A DNA stretch of 64,000 nucleotides, taken from the NCBI GenBank assembly GCA_022478985.1, contig JAKSZP010000017.1, positions 186,001 through 250,000 on the forward strand, written 5' to 3'. Both the position numbers and the translations under genes were made by a program. The DNA is from Massospora cicadina (taxonomy: Eukaryota > Entomophthoromycota > Entomophthoromycetes > Entomophthorales > Entomophthoraceae). This document shows, piece by piece, positions 34,308 through 45,295 of this stretch. Position 1 is the stretch's first letter; each line of letters starts with the position of its first letter. The notes beneath the pieces were generated by a model that worked only from the letters and a program-made list of their open reading frames with translations, ran no database searches and was not told where the DNA came from.

Positions 34308-35537
34308 TGTTGTTGAAACTACCATAAGCATATTGGCAATAATTCCTCTTCCTATGAAAGGATACCCTGACAGTATACAACCATCAACAGATTTATATAT
34401 GCAAGATTAGAACGCGGATAAAGGAGATGAACCCCCTTTTATAGATGATAACAGCCTAAAAATTTTACCAGTCATTCTGGATGACATCACATAAGATAGT
34501 TTGATACCCACTGAATAAAGAGATTCATAAAATAGAAGCTGCCGTTGACGTTGCAAAGTCTATGAATTTTGACCTTTTTTTAACTTTTGGGGGGCAAAGT
34601 AGTTTATAATTGACCAATGATTTAGTAATTCCATATGAAATAACTAATAAAAAAGGGTTTGACAAACCACCAACTGAACCAAGTTACTCTAATAGAAGTA
34701 ATTGATCCTTCCACCTGAATATTACCTAAAAAGGTAATAAAGTAATATCAAAAGCTAATAAAACCCTGAAGAGAGGTGCATCATAGCAGGTCATTATGCA
34801 AATCTCAACCTGATAAGCATATTACCAAATTGGGAAAGAAGCAATATCCAGAAACAGTATTGAAGCCTCAAACCCAGAAGTGGGGATTAAGCAAGGGTCC
34901 GCTGAAAATAATAGTATTAGGATGTTTGACATGAGACGGAGCTTAATAATACAAGAATTAAGTTATATTTGAAGCCAGCCAATAAGGCGGAGATTAAAAA
35001 TTAGACTTACAAGGGTTTTTGAAGTCCTAAATTATCACAAAACAATAATCTCAATTTATTATTAATTTCCATTTATCTTATATCTTAATATATGAAAAAA
35101 TATATCAAACTCTTCATTTATACTTTAATAAAAACCTTTCTACAGAATCTCATGTTCATTCTTTGTATCCACTTATATTTGGGTTAAGTGAAGAATAGCA
35201 TCAACCAGTTTAAGATCTAATAAATAGGACACTTTTGGGTGAGGAAATTAGTTTTGATACTTCAAGGGAGAGGTGGGTGAAGTTTTTGTTAAGTCTTGTA
35301 CCAGAGGCCAATGTACTTAAATTATGTCAAAAATGTGCCAATAAGAATACCGCCATCAGGGCGATGAGCAGTCCTACCTAGCACTAATGCTACATTGGGT
35401 AGCATTTTAATGGTTTCCTCAGCGAGGATTTCCATGCCACTTCACAAGGTCGCCTAATGTTTGATCTATTCTGACAGAACCTCCCACTAGAAAGTTGGCC
35501 ACCCAAGTTAAGCGAGAATAGGACAATGAGTTGAACA
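34308..35537 (+). repeat. RT-D right (3') LTR
   Basis: Starts TGTTG directly after the G-rich polypurine tract and ends TTGAACA. Shared blocks include CAAGGTCGCCT and CCAAGTTAAGC near the 3' end. Confidence 0.87.
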
Positions 35538-36183
35538 ATATAATTTATTAACCTTACAAAGAAAAAAGGCCTTTTACAATCAATCATAGAGAATTGTGTT
35601 ATTATAGTACGCTAATAATTAATCATTTAAGCAAATCTCTACGTTTGCCCCACTTAAATCTTGATTAGGAGATTAATATAATGCCAAATTGTTAATATCA
35701 TCTCAATAAGACACCAAGTGAGACAAAGAATAATTCCAGGGCCTAGTGAAGAGGTTCGCTGTATCCTGGATTAACTACCAAATGCATATTGTCCTTGAGT
35801 GTTAATCCCTTCTTTAAATTTTTGTGTGCCCGTTAGGGCACCCAGTGCAGGCAACTGTGCATGATGAAGCCTGGGGAACTGCCCCCCACTGCACTGGTGC
35901 TTATCCATTCTCATAAATATATTATTGAACGTGATAGGAAACAATATTTTACCATAACTAGAAACTTATTTGTCTGATATGGAAGTACTTTCATTTTTAT
36001 GAGGCTAAAACAAATCTTGTTGGAACTTTATATATGGCATAGCCTTCCTAGAATTAATCTTATAGGTACTCTTATATGAAAGGCTTAAATAACAGCGACA
36101 TCATGTAAGTTTAAAGATATAAAATACTTTTTTCCATGATTCTTAAAAGTTTTATGTAATCTAAGACCCAAGTATATTATAAC
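35538..36183. other. Spacer between nests II and III
   Basis: An AT-rich stretch with no gene seen. It contains one GC-rich palindromic patch at 35826-35900, listed separately. Confidence 0.5.
35826..35900. repeat. GC-rich double stem-loop
   Basis: GTGCCCGTTAGGGCAC (35826-35841) is a perfect 6-bp hairpin. It overlaps a longer inverted repeat, GCACCCAGTGCAG (35838-35850) with CTGCACTGGTGC (35889-35900), 38 bases apart. The two folds compete for the same bases. It stands out in AT-rich surroundings. It may be a small foldback element or chance; no function is assigned. Confidence 0.5.
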
Positions 36184-37080
36184 CTTGTCTATTGGCAAAA
36201 TAGAAACAATTTCTATAAATTAGGAACATCTACTGTTGGTATTTTAGTATGCTCACATTACCCAGCTTGACCTAGTATAATAGACCTGCCTTTTTACTAG
36301 GGGATAAGGCTTGCTAGTAATGTTGGAGTTATTAATTACCTATGCTAAACATTTATTCCATAGAAGTATTTCTAGTGAACATTATGTGATCTGACATGTT
36401 TTTATCCACCAGATTGCTGATATTTTGTCAGGGATGATACTACAATAAACAAATGATTAGGTTGTGAATTTTAATTTTGATAATTTTACTAGATTTTTTG
36501 GAATCAATTGGGTTGTATTACTAATTGACTAAGGAAATAATGAGTTTCAAGGCGATTGATGATGCCTGTGATAAGCAACTTGTGAGTTAACCTTTTTGGT
36601 ATCACGATCTGCTGTTTAAGGGTAAAGGTCTCATTACCTAAGCAGGCTTCTAACCTAATATGGTGCATTATGGGTTTGAGAAAAAGCTTTGTGACACGTT
36701 TTACAGTTTAACCCTGAAAAGGTCGCATTTATGGGTGGCGGCAGAGTCTGACTAACCAATGAGAAGATCATTGTTGGGTGCAACTCTGGAGGGTTAATTT
36801 ATTGGTGACAGATGTTGTTTCCAATTGGAGCTCCATTAGAAGAGTTGGGTGCAAATTCCTTATAAATTGTCTTGTGTTTGATTAGATAAAGCAGATAGAA
36901 AGATAGTAAGATAAGAAAAAGCTCAAATACTTACATAATTTAGACAGTCATATATTTAGTGTATACTTTAATCTTGGGACTAGAGTGGAAGATAAAAATA
37001 TCATTTGTCTATTTAATTGCTTTCTCTGAAAACTCTGCGTCAAGAGATGATGAAACTCCTCTGAACTTAATAATACGGTA
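36184..37080 (+). repeat. RT-F left (5') LTR, first part
   Basis: Aligns with the right LTR from about 59681. Shared blocks include GATAAGCAACTTGTGAGTTAAC against GATAAGAAACTTGTGAGTTAAC and CCTTATAAATT near 36860 and 60355. It is cut near 37080 by LINE-K. Confidence 0.82.
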
Positions 37081-37633
37081 AGTTTGGGTTCTCTCTTTTC
37101 TTTGATAACTAAATCAAAGCCAAATTCTGATTTTTATAAAAAAAAACCAAAAGATGACCATTCAAATGAGCTAAAACTTACCAATGTTAATGCAATTAAC
37201 GTCTGCTGCCCTGGGTTGAGGTGGTGGTGCACTGCCATCTGGCATCTTTCAGCTGCCGCTGAAGCGCTCCTAAGCTGGCTCTGAAAGCCCTCTTATCTCT
37301 ACCAGGCTTTATGTTTCCCCTCATGACTTGACCCACAACCATTCAAGCTCCCAGGCGATGCTTCAGAGCCCTTTGGTGCTCCCATGGAGCAATTTGCATT
37401 TCAGCCTCTGGGTTGAATATGGGAATCTTTTCCCATATGTGAGTGTGGCCATCATTGAGATGTCCATAGTGGTTTTCAAACCCGCCAGTTTCATTGACTT
37501 CTGCTCCTTTAAGGGGTACTTCAATCTCAGCTTACATCTGAAAAGCTGAAGCAGCAGCATCTCAACAGCATATTGTTTTTAAAAAATTTTCATTCCCACC
37601 ATCCGCACATGGCTCCCATATGGGGCCACTTTA

Positions 37634-38260
37634 GTGATCCAGTTCACTGAGTTGCCCTTCCATATCTCCACTGAATTCCTCCACCATGAGCTCATGGAGG
37701 GTTTGGCTGTTTATGGCGCAATCCACGTGTTGCAGTTTATGGTTCCCAATAGTTTAGATTGGTTGATAGGGCCTCGCGCCTTTTCAATGATCCACCTATT
37801 TCATCGTGATTCTCATCTTGCAATTCCCCCCAAACTGTGACTAGATCCGCATCTGATCACCAGTTCTGGGCATGCATCAAAAATGGCTGCACCATTTGCT
37901 CCTTGTGCTTTGAGCTTGACCACACAAAGTGCAAGTGCCTTAAAGTTTCCACTTCCGCCACTCAGACCTTGGGCGTTGGGCCTACAGGCGTTTTGCCCCA
38001 ATTTTTCAAATGGTGCTCAATCCTCCCACCCCCAACCTCAGTCAAATTGGTACTGCTCCAAAAGTTGCAGCCAATAAAAAACAAATTAAAAAATACTAAT
38101 ACAAGTTTGACTGGATTAAAAAATCCTGAGTTGAAGGCTGAACCAGTTTTAGCTAAGGTGCCATGGTCGACAGCATATGGCCAATCAGCTCCTGCCATTC
38201 TCCTTAATGCCTGTGGCTGGCCCATTGCTGGCCAAATCTAATAAATTCGAGGCTCTCAAA
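37634..38260 (+). pseudogene. LINE-K ORF1 remnant
   Basis: Frames 37634-37840 and 37837-38241 join across a stop to give the distal half of a LINE ORF1. There is an RNA-binding-like region, then the zinc knuckle CSLCFELDHTKCKC, then a lower-complexity tail that ends near KFEALKWIDEDKRPTT at about 38245. ORF1 proteins of this kind bind element RNA. At least one stop and one shift break it. Confidence 0.6.
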
Positions 38261-38396
38261 TGGATTGATGAGGATAAGAGGCCTACCACGTGAAACTGGA
38301 TTTTGCTTTAAAGGAGTTCTTTGTTGATCCTCCCAAATCACGTTCCCACCGTTTTCATCCAATAAAAAGTTTTCTAGGTTATAAAAAATCAATAAA

Positions 38397-38831
38397 ATGG
38401 CAGTTGAGGCTGCAGCTGCCCCTACCAACACCCTACTCCGCCAGCAACTCCATGGGGCAATGGAGCCCCTTGTTGAGGGTATTCCTATCCCCAATTTTCC
38501 CCAATTTTTTGAGGAAGATGCGAAGTATGAAATTGAGGAGTGTGCTTTCAATGTGAGCTGCACTTGCATCAATGTGACAAAAACTACTTTTTTAACCCCA
38601 GTTATCCCAAAACCTGCTGGCGCATCAAGTCATTCACTTGTAGGCTGGCTCTCATCACTTTCGCTGAGCATCAACTTGCCCAATACATTGAGGCGATGCA
38701 CACCACTGGCCTCTTTAACAAAGAAAACCTACACCTATACCTCCTTATTCCCCATGTTGCTGATGCTCCACCCTGATGCTGTCCGCCATTGTCCGCCAGC
38801 TAAAGTGGGCGCCAGACAAAAGTTTACCTAA
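38397..38831 (+). CDS. Unrecognised open frame after LINE-K ORF1
   Basis: A 144-codon plus-strand frame starting MAVEAAAAPTNTLLRQ and containing PIPNFPQFFEEDAKYEIEE. A second frame (38540-38776) overlaps it and gives a more protein-like continuation (FTCRLALITFAEHQLAQYI, NKENLHLYLLIPHVADAP). One frameshift near 38600 would therefore join about 125 codons. I found no family motif. It occupies the place where an ORF2 would be. It may be a piece of the LINE, a captured exon or noncoding sequence. Confidence 0.35.
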   Translation: MAVEAAAAPTNTLLRQQLHGAMEPLVEGIPIPNFPQFFEEDAKYEIEECAFNVSCTCINVTKTTFLTPVIPKPAGASSHSLVGWLSSLSLSINLPNTLRRCTPLASLTKKTYTYTSLFPMLLMLHPDAVRHCPPAKVGARQKFT

Positions 38832-38983
38832 AGCTTCCTCCCCTTCTGATATGGCTTCCTAAGATGTTGCCTGAGGTGCCATATTAGGAATTTTTATTTC
38901 TGATAATCCCTTTGTTTGGCCCATTTGCAAATAAAGATGCGTGGCGGCTCCACCTTTTGGGTTGGGCACCACTTGTGCTATAA

Positions 38984-39295
38984 AATACTAGGGTACGTTC
39001 AACCAGAACAAAGATTTAAAGAAAGAAGTTTCCTACCATTCCAGAACCGCCTTCAAGAAAAAAGGGCATGCAACTTTTAAGCGTTGCTAATATTCAACTT
39101 TGTTATAAAAATATCTAGTGTGATAGTCTTCATACTATCACCAACCCAATCAATCACTTTGAATTATTATCAACAACTTATACAAAGCACATATCAGAAA
39201 TCTTTGGAGTTGACTAGAGCTAAAAGCGAGCCACACAACCATAAGTCTACATGTGTACTCAATGACAGAGTTTTAATAGCTAGAAAAAGTTAACT
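38984..39295 (+). repeat. RT-F left (5') LTR, second part
   Basis: Continues the LTR after LINE-K. It shares CTACCATTCCAGAA, ATACTATCACCAA and AAAAGCGAG with 60610-60883. It ends AAAGTTAACT next to the PBS. Confidence 0.83.
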
Positions 39296-39298
39296 TTT

Positions 39299-39315
39299 AC
39301 GTGCTCAATACAAGG
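39299..39315 (+). other. RT-F primer-binding site
   Basis: ACGTGCTCAATACAAGG aligns with TGGTGCTCACTACAGGG with four changes, immediately after the left LTR. Confidence 0.6.
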
Positions 39316-39319
39316 AATA

Positions 39320-40560
39320 TATGGGTTTTTAGTCTAAAATTTATTAGAAGACTAGATCAACGTCTTAAAAATGAATTAAGGAAGCTTTGAAAAAAACTAG
39401 AAACTGTTATCAAGGATGAACTAAACTTGGCATCACAGGCTAATTTCACTACTTTGGAGGAACGGGTGACAAAAGTTGAGGAAGAGATTAGAAAGTTGGG
39501 AAATTTAACTATGATCTCTTTTTAAGGTCTGCTCCTTGAAAAAATAAAACTGAGTTAATCAAAGAGTTCTTATTTCAGAAGACTGAGTGGGAAGCGGATA
39601 GAGAATGTTTAAGCTGGATTAACAAGGTATGGCGCGCATACTGAAGTGCATAGAGGGACTAGAAAGTCACAAGTGTGATTGCGCCTAAATGGAAATGAAT
39701 AAAGCATACGGTGATAAGAACAAAAATCTAGTCAGGAAGATACAACCAATAAGATGTATGCCTGGATCATTCACTACAATTTCATAGATGACACCTAAAG
39801 TTACACCCATCATCAGTCAGGTTTCCAGGCAGAAATTCCCTTCCAAAGGAGCGATGATGGAATTTCAGAATATGCTGAATTCACCCTATGTAACTAGAAT
39901 GACATCAGCGTTTTTTGCCTATTCAAGATGACAATGTTCAGATATGGTGGTAGACAGAAATCAGTTACTGTGATGAACTGCCTAGACACTGATTGTCAAA
40001 ACATGTTGTTACCCCATCTTAATGGGGACAATTTGACATATATTGAAGCCTAAGAAACATTTGTGATAGAGTTTGTTAGCTCTATGTGGATGTTTAATCA
40101 TAAACAAAAGCTTATGGGCATTTAATTACAAAAGGACGAGACTCTAGCAGCTTTAGCCGACCAATTCTACCAGGAATCGCAAATCCTAGCTGACGCGAAA
40201 TTATTATTAGATTTTGATGCCTGAATTATGATGCAAGTGGTCCTTTGGCCCTACCAAGATTTGCATCTTAAATTGGCTTCAGTGCTTGTAAACCAAATGT
40301 CCACATCAAATAAGGTGGATCATCTAAAGATGTTAGAAGCAACCTTTAAAGTACCTAATTGTCTTTTAAGGTCATTCCTAATAGAAAATAAGAATACATT
40401 GAGATTTGCTGAGCCCAATAAAGAGCAACAATGTTAAGTTGTAATGTGTAACAATTCCAAAGGACAAAAACGAGCAGGCAAGACTCAGATCCGCTGCCAC
40501 CAATGTGTAAACCCTGGACATTTCGCCGCTTAATGTTGAAGAAAGAAGCCCTTAGAGAAG
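39320..40560 (+). pseudogene. RT-F gag remnant
   Basis: Starts with a coiled-coil-like stretch (LASQANFTTLEERVTKVEEE near 39430-39490). It continues through the frame at 40228-40437 and ends with a zinc knuckle, CHQCVNPGHFAA, in which a stop replaces the residue before the last Cys (40495-40536). Most of the rest is broken. Confidence 0.68.
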
Positions 40561-41039
40561 TTTTACTCTAGTATATAATAAAGAAAAGAAAACTGGTCAA
40601 GAGTTGGAAAAACCAGCAGTCTAGATAGGGAACAATCTAGCACTATGATCAAACCGGTTCCCCCTGATATATTGAATGATGACCTAGATACTTCTGATTT
40701 ATTTTTGATAAAGAAACACCTGATCCGCTCTACCATGTGCTTAATTTGGATGTAAACGCCATTACTTGAGGAAAAGAAAAGTGGATTGACCACAAAATCA
40801 TGAAATAAGTTGCTCAACCGCACGCTCATCAGCTAACAGGAAAGATCAGATCCACTTAAAGCTCAGAAAAATTGCTCAAGATAAGACTTGATGAGTGAAC
40901 GTATCTATTTCCTATTAGCGTGATCAAGGAATCTTTCCTGATTCATTTGCGCAATTAATTCATAGTCTTGATTTGGCATATAATGCCGCTATTCACTCAG
41001 TAAACAATTTATTACAACTTTTTGAGTGTACATATGCAG

Positions 41040-41420
41040 ATTTATATCTAACTGAGTAAGAGTATGGGTGATAATTGACAGTGGAGTGCCCAACAACATC
41101 ATTTAACCAAGTTGATGAATTAATTTTTTTTATTTTGTCAGATTTAGAGCACGGGAAAGAATATGGAATCGCCAGAGCATATATTACAAAATCTTGTAAA
41201 GCCTAAAGTACACTACAACTTCATTTTGGATCGCTGGTAGTATCAAATCCCACCATAGTGTTGGATAATCAAAATTACAATATACTCATTGGGACGGTAT
41301 CCCTTAGAAAATATGATGTAAAAATGTGATTTTGAGGAGAATACACTGACAATTTTGGAGCAAACCCTGTCCTTGGTATATCAGTGGAAAGGAGAAACGC
41401 CGCTGATCAAGCTGAACATT
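41040..41420 (+). pseudogene. RT-F protease remnant
   Basis: VWVIIDSGVPNNII at 41062-41103 holds the DSG active site (41077-41085). The distal segment TIVLDNQNYNILIGTVSLRK follows near 41255-41315. The frame is lost between the two. Confidence 0.78.
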
Positions 41421-42089
41421 TTGTAAAAATTAATTTAAGATGATGGCATTGTTCCCATTCAGTACCAGTTATTGGATGAAAAAGAAGGGAAATGTTGAAA
41501 GAGATCCTGTAAAAATCGTGGGATACCTTTGGGGATGAAAATGACAAACACCATTCCAAAGATTTAAATCATAGTTAACACGGGGTTAACGCTATAATCC
41601 TGGAGCAAATGTATGGAGAAGTTGTTAACCCATGAAATAAATTGAAGAGAAAGCCGTGGGTATCACTGGGGCTTTTCAAATGCCAGGCAGGGCGAAATAA
41701 GAGTGCTAATGGCCAATATGGGTGATGCTCCAATGAAAATTGAGAAGAATTAAGTCATTGCTTTTGTGTATTTGATCCTGATGGCAGAAATCTGTAAATT
41801 CCATTAATTCAGAACGTTAACTGAGTTGGGATTAACGGCGGATGCTGCCAAAAGCATCAATATTCTTGTCAATTATGACCAACTGGCTAAATTATCAGAG
41901 CAACAGCAAGAAGAGGTTCTCTGACCATTCAAAAAATATCAGGTGATATTTGCCCAGGATGAACATGACCTTGGATGTTCTAAAAATATGATCCATTAGG
42001 GTGACACTAGGGAATATTTGCTTATAAGAATGAGACCTGTCTGCTGGTCTATGGGCTGCTGAAGCAGTAGTTAGTGAAGAGGTTAATAA

Positions 42090-42780
42090 GTCAATTGGGC
42101 ATTGGATCCTCGTTCCAACAATAAACCATGGGTTAGTGTAATACTAATTGTAAAGAAAAAGGATGGAACAAATTGCATAGTGATTATTGCCTCTGATTTA
42201 ATAAAATCACAAAAAAAAGATTCTTATCCACTATCAAGGATTGATAATGTTCTCATTCACTTAGGGGACGCCAAGTATTTTTTGGCAATGGACTTGATTT
42301 TGCGATGATGGCAGATAGATTTGCAAAAGGAAGATCAAGAGAGATGTGTAATTATCACTGAACAAGTATTTTATCAGCTGATGAGATTGCCCATAAATTG
42401 CGCAAAACGATGGTGATATTCCAGAGGGCGATGGATTTCATATTGAGTGATTTAAAGCTGTCTTTCAATTTTGTATACCTGTATGATATCAACGTTTCCA
42501 GCAGGACATTCACTGACTATCTGGAGCACTTGAAGGAAGTGTTAAAGCACCTAATGAAGGTGGACTTAAAGGTCAAGATAAAAAATGGCATTTTTATCAA
42601 AAAGCTTGAGTGTTTGAGGTTTTTGATAAACTCCAGTGTACTGCAACCACAACTTCAGAAGATTACATTCATTGAACGGATGAAAATCATGAAGAGCGTG
42701 TGGGATATACAAGTATGTTTTGGGATGGTAAGCTACTGTCACTAATTCATAAAAATTTCGCCAGAATCTCTGAGACATTA
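42090..42780 (+). pseudogene. RT-F reverse transcriptase remnant
   Basis: 42102-42308 reads KPWVSVILIVKKKDGTN, DSYPLSRIDNVLIHLG and YFLAMDLILR, the RT fingers and palm. 42398-42745 reads IFQRAMDFILSDLKLSF and the catalytic loop YLYD (42476-42487) instead of YLDD, then FTDYLEHLKEVLKHL. Several breaks; not active. Confidence 0.85.
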
Positions 42781-42859
42781 TTTCAACTGTTAATTATCCA
42801 AAAAGGATTTTTGTGGAATGAGGAGGCCAAGGATAGTTTGATGAGTTATGACATTTTTC

Positions 42860-43870
42860 AATAAAACCTTTGTTAAAAAAAGACCCAAATTTTATTTGGG
42901 AATTCAACATTTTAATTAAAGCCTCATCAATATCAACAATCTCTATTTTAAGTCAAGTATATGATGTTGGGGATGAATGGTTAGTGGCAAATGTGAAAAG
43001 AACACTGACGTCAGTGGAAAGGAACTACACCATGACAGAGCACAAGTGCATCGTGGTAATTTAATCCTATAAACAATTTCAAGTACCCATGGGATTTGTA
43101 ACGGTCAAGCTTGACTTGATCGTTGCATATAGGCTCAAAATTCAGTTTTTGAATCTGAAGTGATTATTTTATAAAAAGTTTTTTTGGTTTGGTCGTTTTG
43201 GGCATTGGGTTGTGCCTTTCCTGAGTCATAGATTAGGCTTGTGTGAGCCTAATCAATAGCTCAGGTGAGGCCCCAAAGTGCTGCCTTTATAAGGCGTGCC
43301 TGGCCATTCCGAAGTTCACTTCATAATTTTCACCCTAGCATGTCTCTTTCCTGGGGAGCATTGTCAGTTGCTCCCCAGATGAGCTCTGGTTGGTGGGTCG
43401 TTTTATTATCCAGAATAAAATAAAGGTTGTTCTGGGGTTTGCATACCTCACTTATCTGTTGGTCTTTTCCCTCGTTGAGGAGTTTTTCATGTAGGTTGGT
43501 GTTGGACCAATCTCCCCAGAGTATTTGGCATAACCAACCAATAGTAGGTGAATGTTTGGTGCTGTCAGTGCCTTAAACCTCTCCCTACTCAGTTAGGCTT
43601 CTTCGGTTGACTGTTGGTGCACCAAAGAATTGTTTGGTTATACAGCGGTCAAAACTGGGGTTTTTATATCCGTAACAGGACCCACTTTAAAGTTGTGATT
43701 GACCACTCACCTCTATGCTGGTTACACAACCTTAGGGAATCAAAGGGCAACTTTCCAGATGAGCTTTGAAATTATAAGCCTACAATTTTTGATATTATAT
43801 ACTGGGCAGGAGCAGCACATCAAAATGCTGATGGAATAATGAGAATGCCTGTTATTCAAGCGGTCCATCA
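42860..43870 (+). pseudogene. RT-F RNase H, split by a solo LTR
   Basis: The first half (42870-43096) has FNILIKASSISTISILSQ and LTSVERNYTMTEHKCI. The second half resumes at 43678 with KVVIDHSPLCWLHNLRE, the end of a Ty3 RNase H. LTR-G lies between them. Confidence 0.8.
43097..43677 (+). repeat. LTR-G: solo LTR in RT-F RNase H
   Basis: 581 bp that starts TGTAACGG and ends CCGTAACA, a near-perfect inverted pair. It is flanked by GGATT (43092-43096) and GGACC (43678-43682), a TSD in which two positions differ by C/T. TTTATAAGG at 43286-43294 could be a TATA box. No internal region and no partner LTR occur in the window. It most likely formed by LTR-LTR recombination. The strand is uncertain. 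Confidence 0.78.
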
Positions 43871-43989
43871 TCAAGCGTATGAGTTATTTCAGAGGATTAT
43901 TGAAAGAAATAATGGGAATAAGCCTCAAGAAATTCAAGGTGCACTAGATAAAGTGATGTAAAACACTGAAATGAACAGAAAGCCATATA

Positions 43990-44396
43990 AATTAATTAAC
44001 AGAAATTTGTTATTTATACCTAAACAGTCAGAATGATCATAAATTAGAAAAGCTTCACATAAATTTGTCAGCCATGGTGGCCTAAGAGAAACCATGGACC
44101 ATATACGCCAGTATTATTACTGGTTTCAATCAAATTTGATGTCGTGGATTGTATGGTCTGTTGTATGGAATGTCAAATCCATAAGTCAAACAATAATGTG
44201 ACAGAATAACAGCTAGTACGCCCTGGGTTTGCTTGGCACACAGTATTAATAGATGTGATAGGACTCTCTAGTGTCAGTACTGGAGGAGTAAAATACATCA
44301 TAGTGGCTTTAGACTATCTGACTAGATGGGTATAAAAAAGCCTTTTCTAAAGTGGATGCTACAAGCACAAAGAGATACACCCTGGACCAAATGGTG
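43990..44396 (+). pseudogene. RT-F integrase (first part)
   Basis: The zinc-binding region reads SHKFVSHGGLRETMDHIRQYYY at about 44055-44120. The core reads WHTVLIDVIGLSS and VALDYLTRWV at 44232-44335. Similarity stops at 44396, where RT-H begins. Confidence 0.8.
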
Positions 44397-44676
44397 TGTC
44401 AGGACATAGGGGAACAACTCCTAACCAGCCCTATGTTAATTCAGGGCCTTAAAGCCCCTGTGAGTTAGTAGGCCCTAAGGGTCAAGAGAAGCTGCAATAG
44501 GACTAAGAATATTTGAGAAATAATATGTTTATTGAAATAGATCCCAGAGGTATTTATATTACCTCAAGGATAAAAATGTGATAGGAGAGAAGAAATAAGT
44601 TAGGCGAAAGGTAGATGGGAGCTAGTCAATAAGTCCTAGGATAAGTGAAATCTTGGTTTGCTTTATGATAGAGATA
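44397..44676 (-). repeat. RT-H left (3') LTR, first part
   Basis: Starts TGTCAGGACATAGGGG and matches 57440-57715, including GAGTTAGTAGGCCCTAAGGG. It is interrupted by RT-I after AGATA. Confidence 0.87.
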
Positions 44677-45283
44677 TGTGCCGGAACTTAGGGTTTAGAA
44701 AACTTGTCCTTTTATAATTTATTGGCCAGGAAACCTGAAGTTCCTGTGTGCTGGATTTTAGTTAAATGTTTTCTGTCCTGAAAGTCTTTACTCAGGCCAA
44801 CTCCTGAAGTCATAATCATAAACTATTATTTCTTTCTAATAAATTGAGAAAGTTCAATTTATCTTAAAATGTGAGAAAAATAGAGAGTAATCTTTATTTG
44901 CTTAGAGTCAAAATTATAAGGGAGATCATGGAGATTACCTGGTCCATCTTCAAGTGGTCCAAGACAAGCTCTATAATTGTTAAAAATCAGGGATTCTGCA
45001 GCAGGCTATTCATCTCAGTCAAATAGGATTTGCTCGACGCATGGATTGGTTTTTTAACCCCAAGATTAGGAGATTTTGGGTGATTAATAATCAACCAATT
45101 TAAGCGGGGATTGTCCCCAATATTGTTAGGGCCAAAATTAGTTGGGGATTGTCCCTGATATTGAGAGAGCTTTAAATTCGTTGAGTATTATCCCTGATAC
45201 TGGTTTGAGCTATTTTGATGGCTTGGGTTTGATTACCGTCATCTATCTCAACCAAATCTTTTATTTGAGCAGGAATCCTGACA
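44677..45283 (-). repeat. RT-I left (3') LTR
   Basis: Starts TGTGCCGGAACT and ends GGAATCCTGACA. It matches the right copy in blocks such as GGCCAGGAAACC, AGTCAAAATTATAAGGGAGATC and CTATAATTGTTAAAAAT. Confidence 0.88.
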
Positions 45284-45295
45284 ACGCCCCCCTCT

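Larger units (their letters stand above)
20351..35537 (+). mobile_element. RT-D: Ty3/gypsy retrotransposon, host of nest II
   Basis: LTRs at 20351-21581 and 34308-35537 are nearly equal in length (1231 and 1230 bp) and align from TGTCATGGAAGATACC / TGTTGTTGAAACTACC to the end. A PBS (21582-21598) follows the left LTR and a polypurine tract (TTTGGGGGGAAG, 34296-34307) precedes the right one, so it reads on the plus strand. gag, protease, RT, RNase H and integrase remnants follow in Ty3 order. RT-E splits the integrase at 27353-33900. Flanking pentamers do not match, and stops are dense, so it is an old copy. Confidence 0.88.
37081..38983 (+). mobile_element. LINE-K: ORF1-bearing LINE fragment in RT-F LTR
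   Basis: A 1.9-kb insert flanked by similar bases (AATACGGTA near 37072-37080, AATACTAGGGTA near 38985-38996). Its coding part resembles ORF1 of LINE-J. LMEGLAVYGAIHVLQF (near 37692-37740) aligns with LKDGLTVYSEIQSFKM of LINE-J, and both are followed by a CCHC knuckle, here CSLCFELDHTKCKC (about 37900-37941). No endonuclease or reverse transcriptase was found. After ORF1 comes another open region at 38397-38831 that I do not recognise. Confidence 0.65.

Noticed and set aside
37962..38572. Minus-strand frames of 87 and 122 codons in LINE-K
   Set aside because: They lie opposite the ORF1-like and following frames, and the plus-strand reading has the zinc knuckle.
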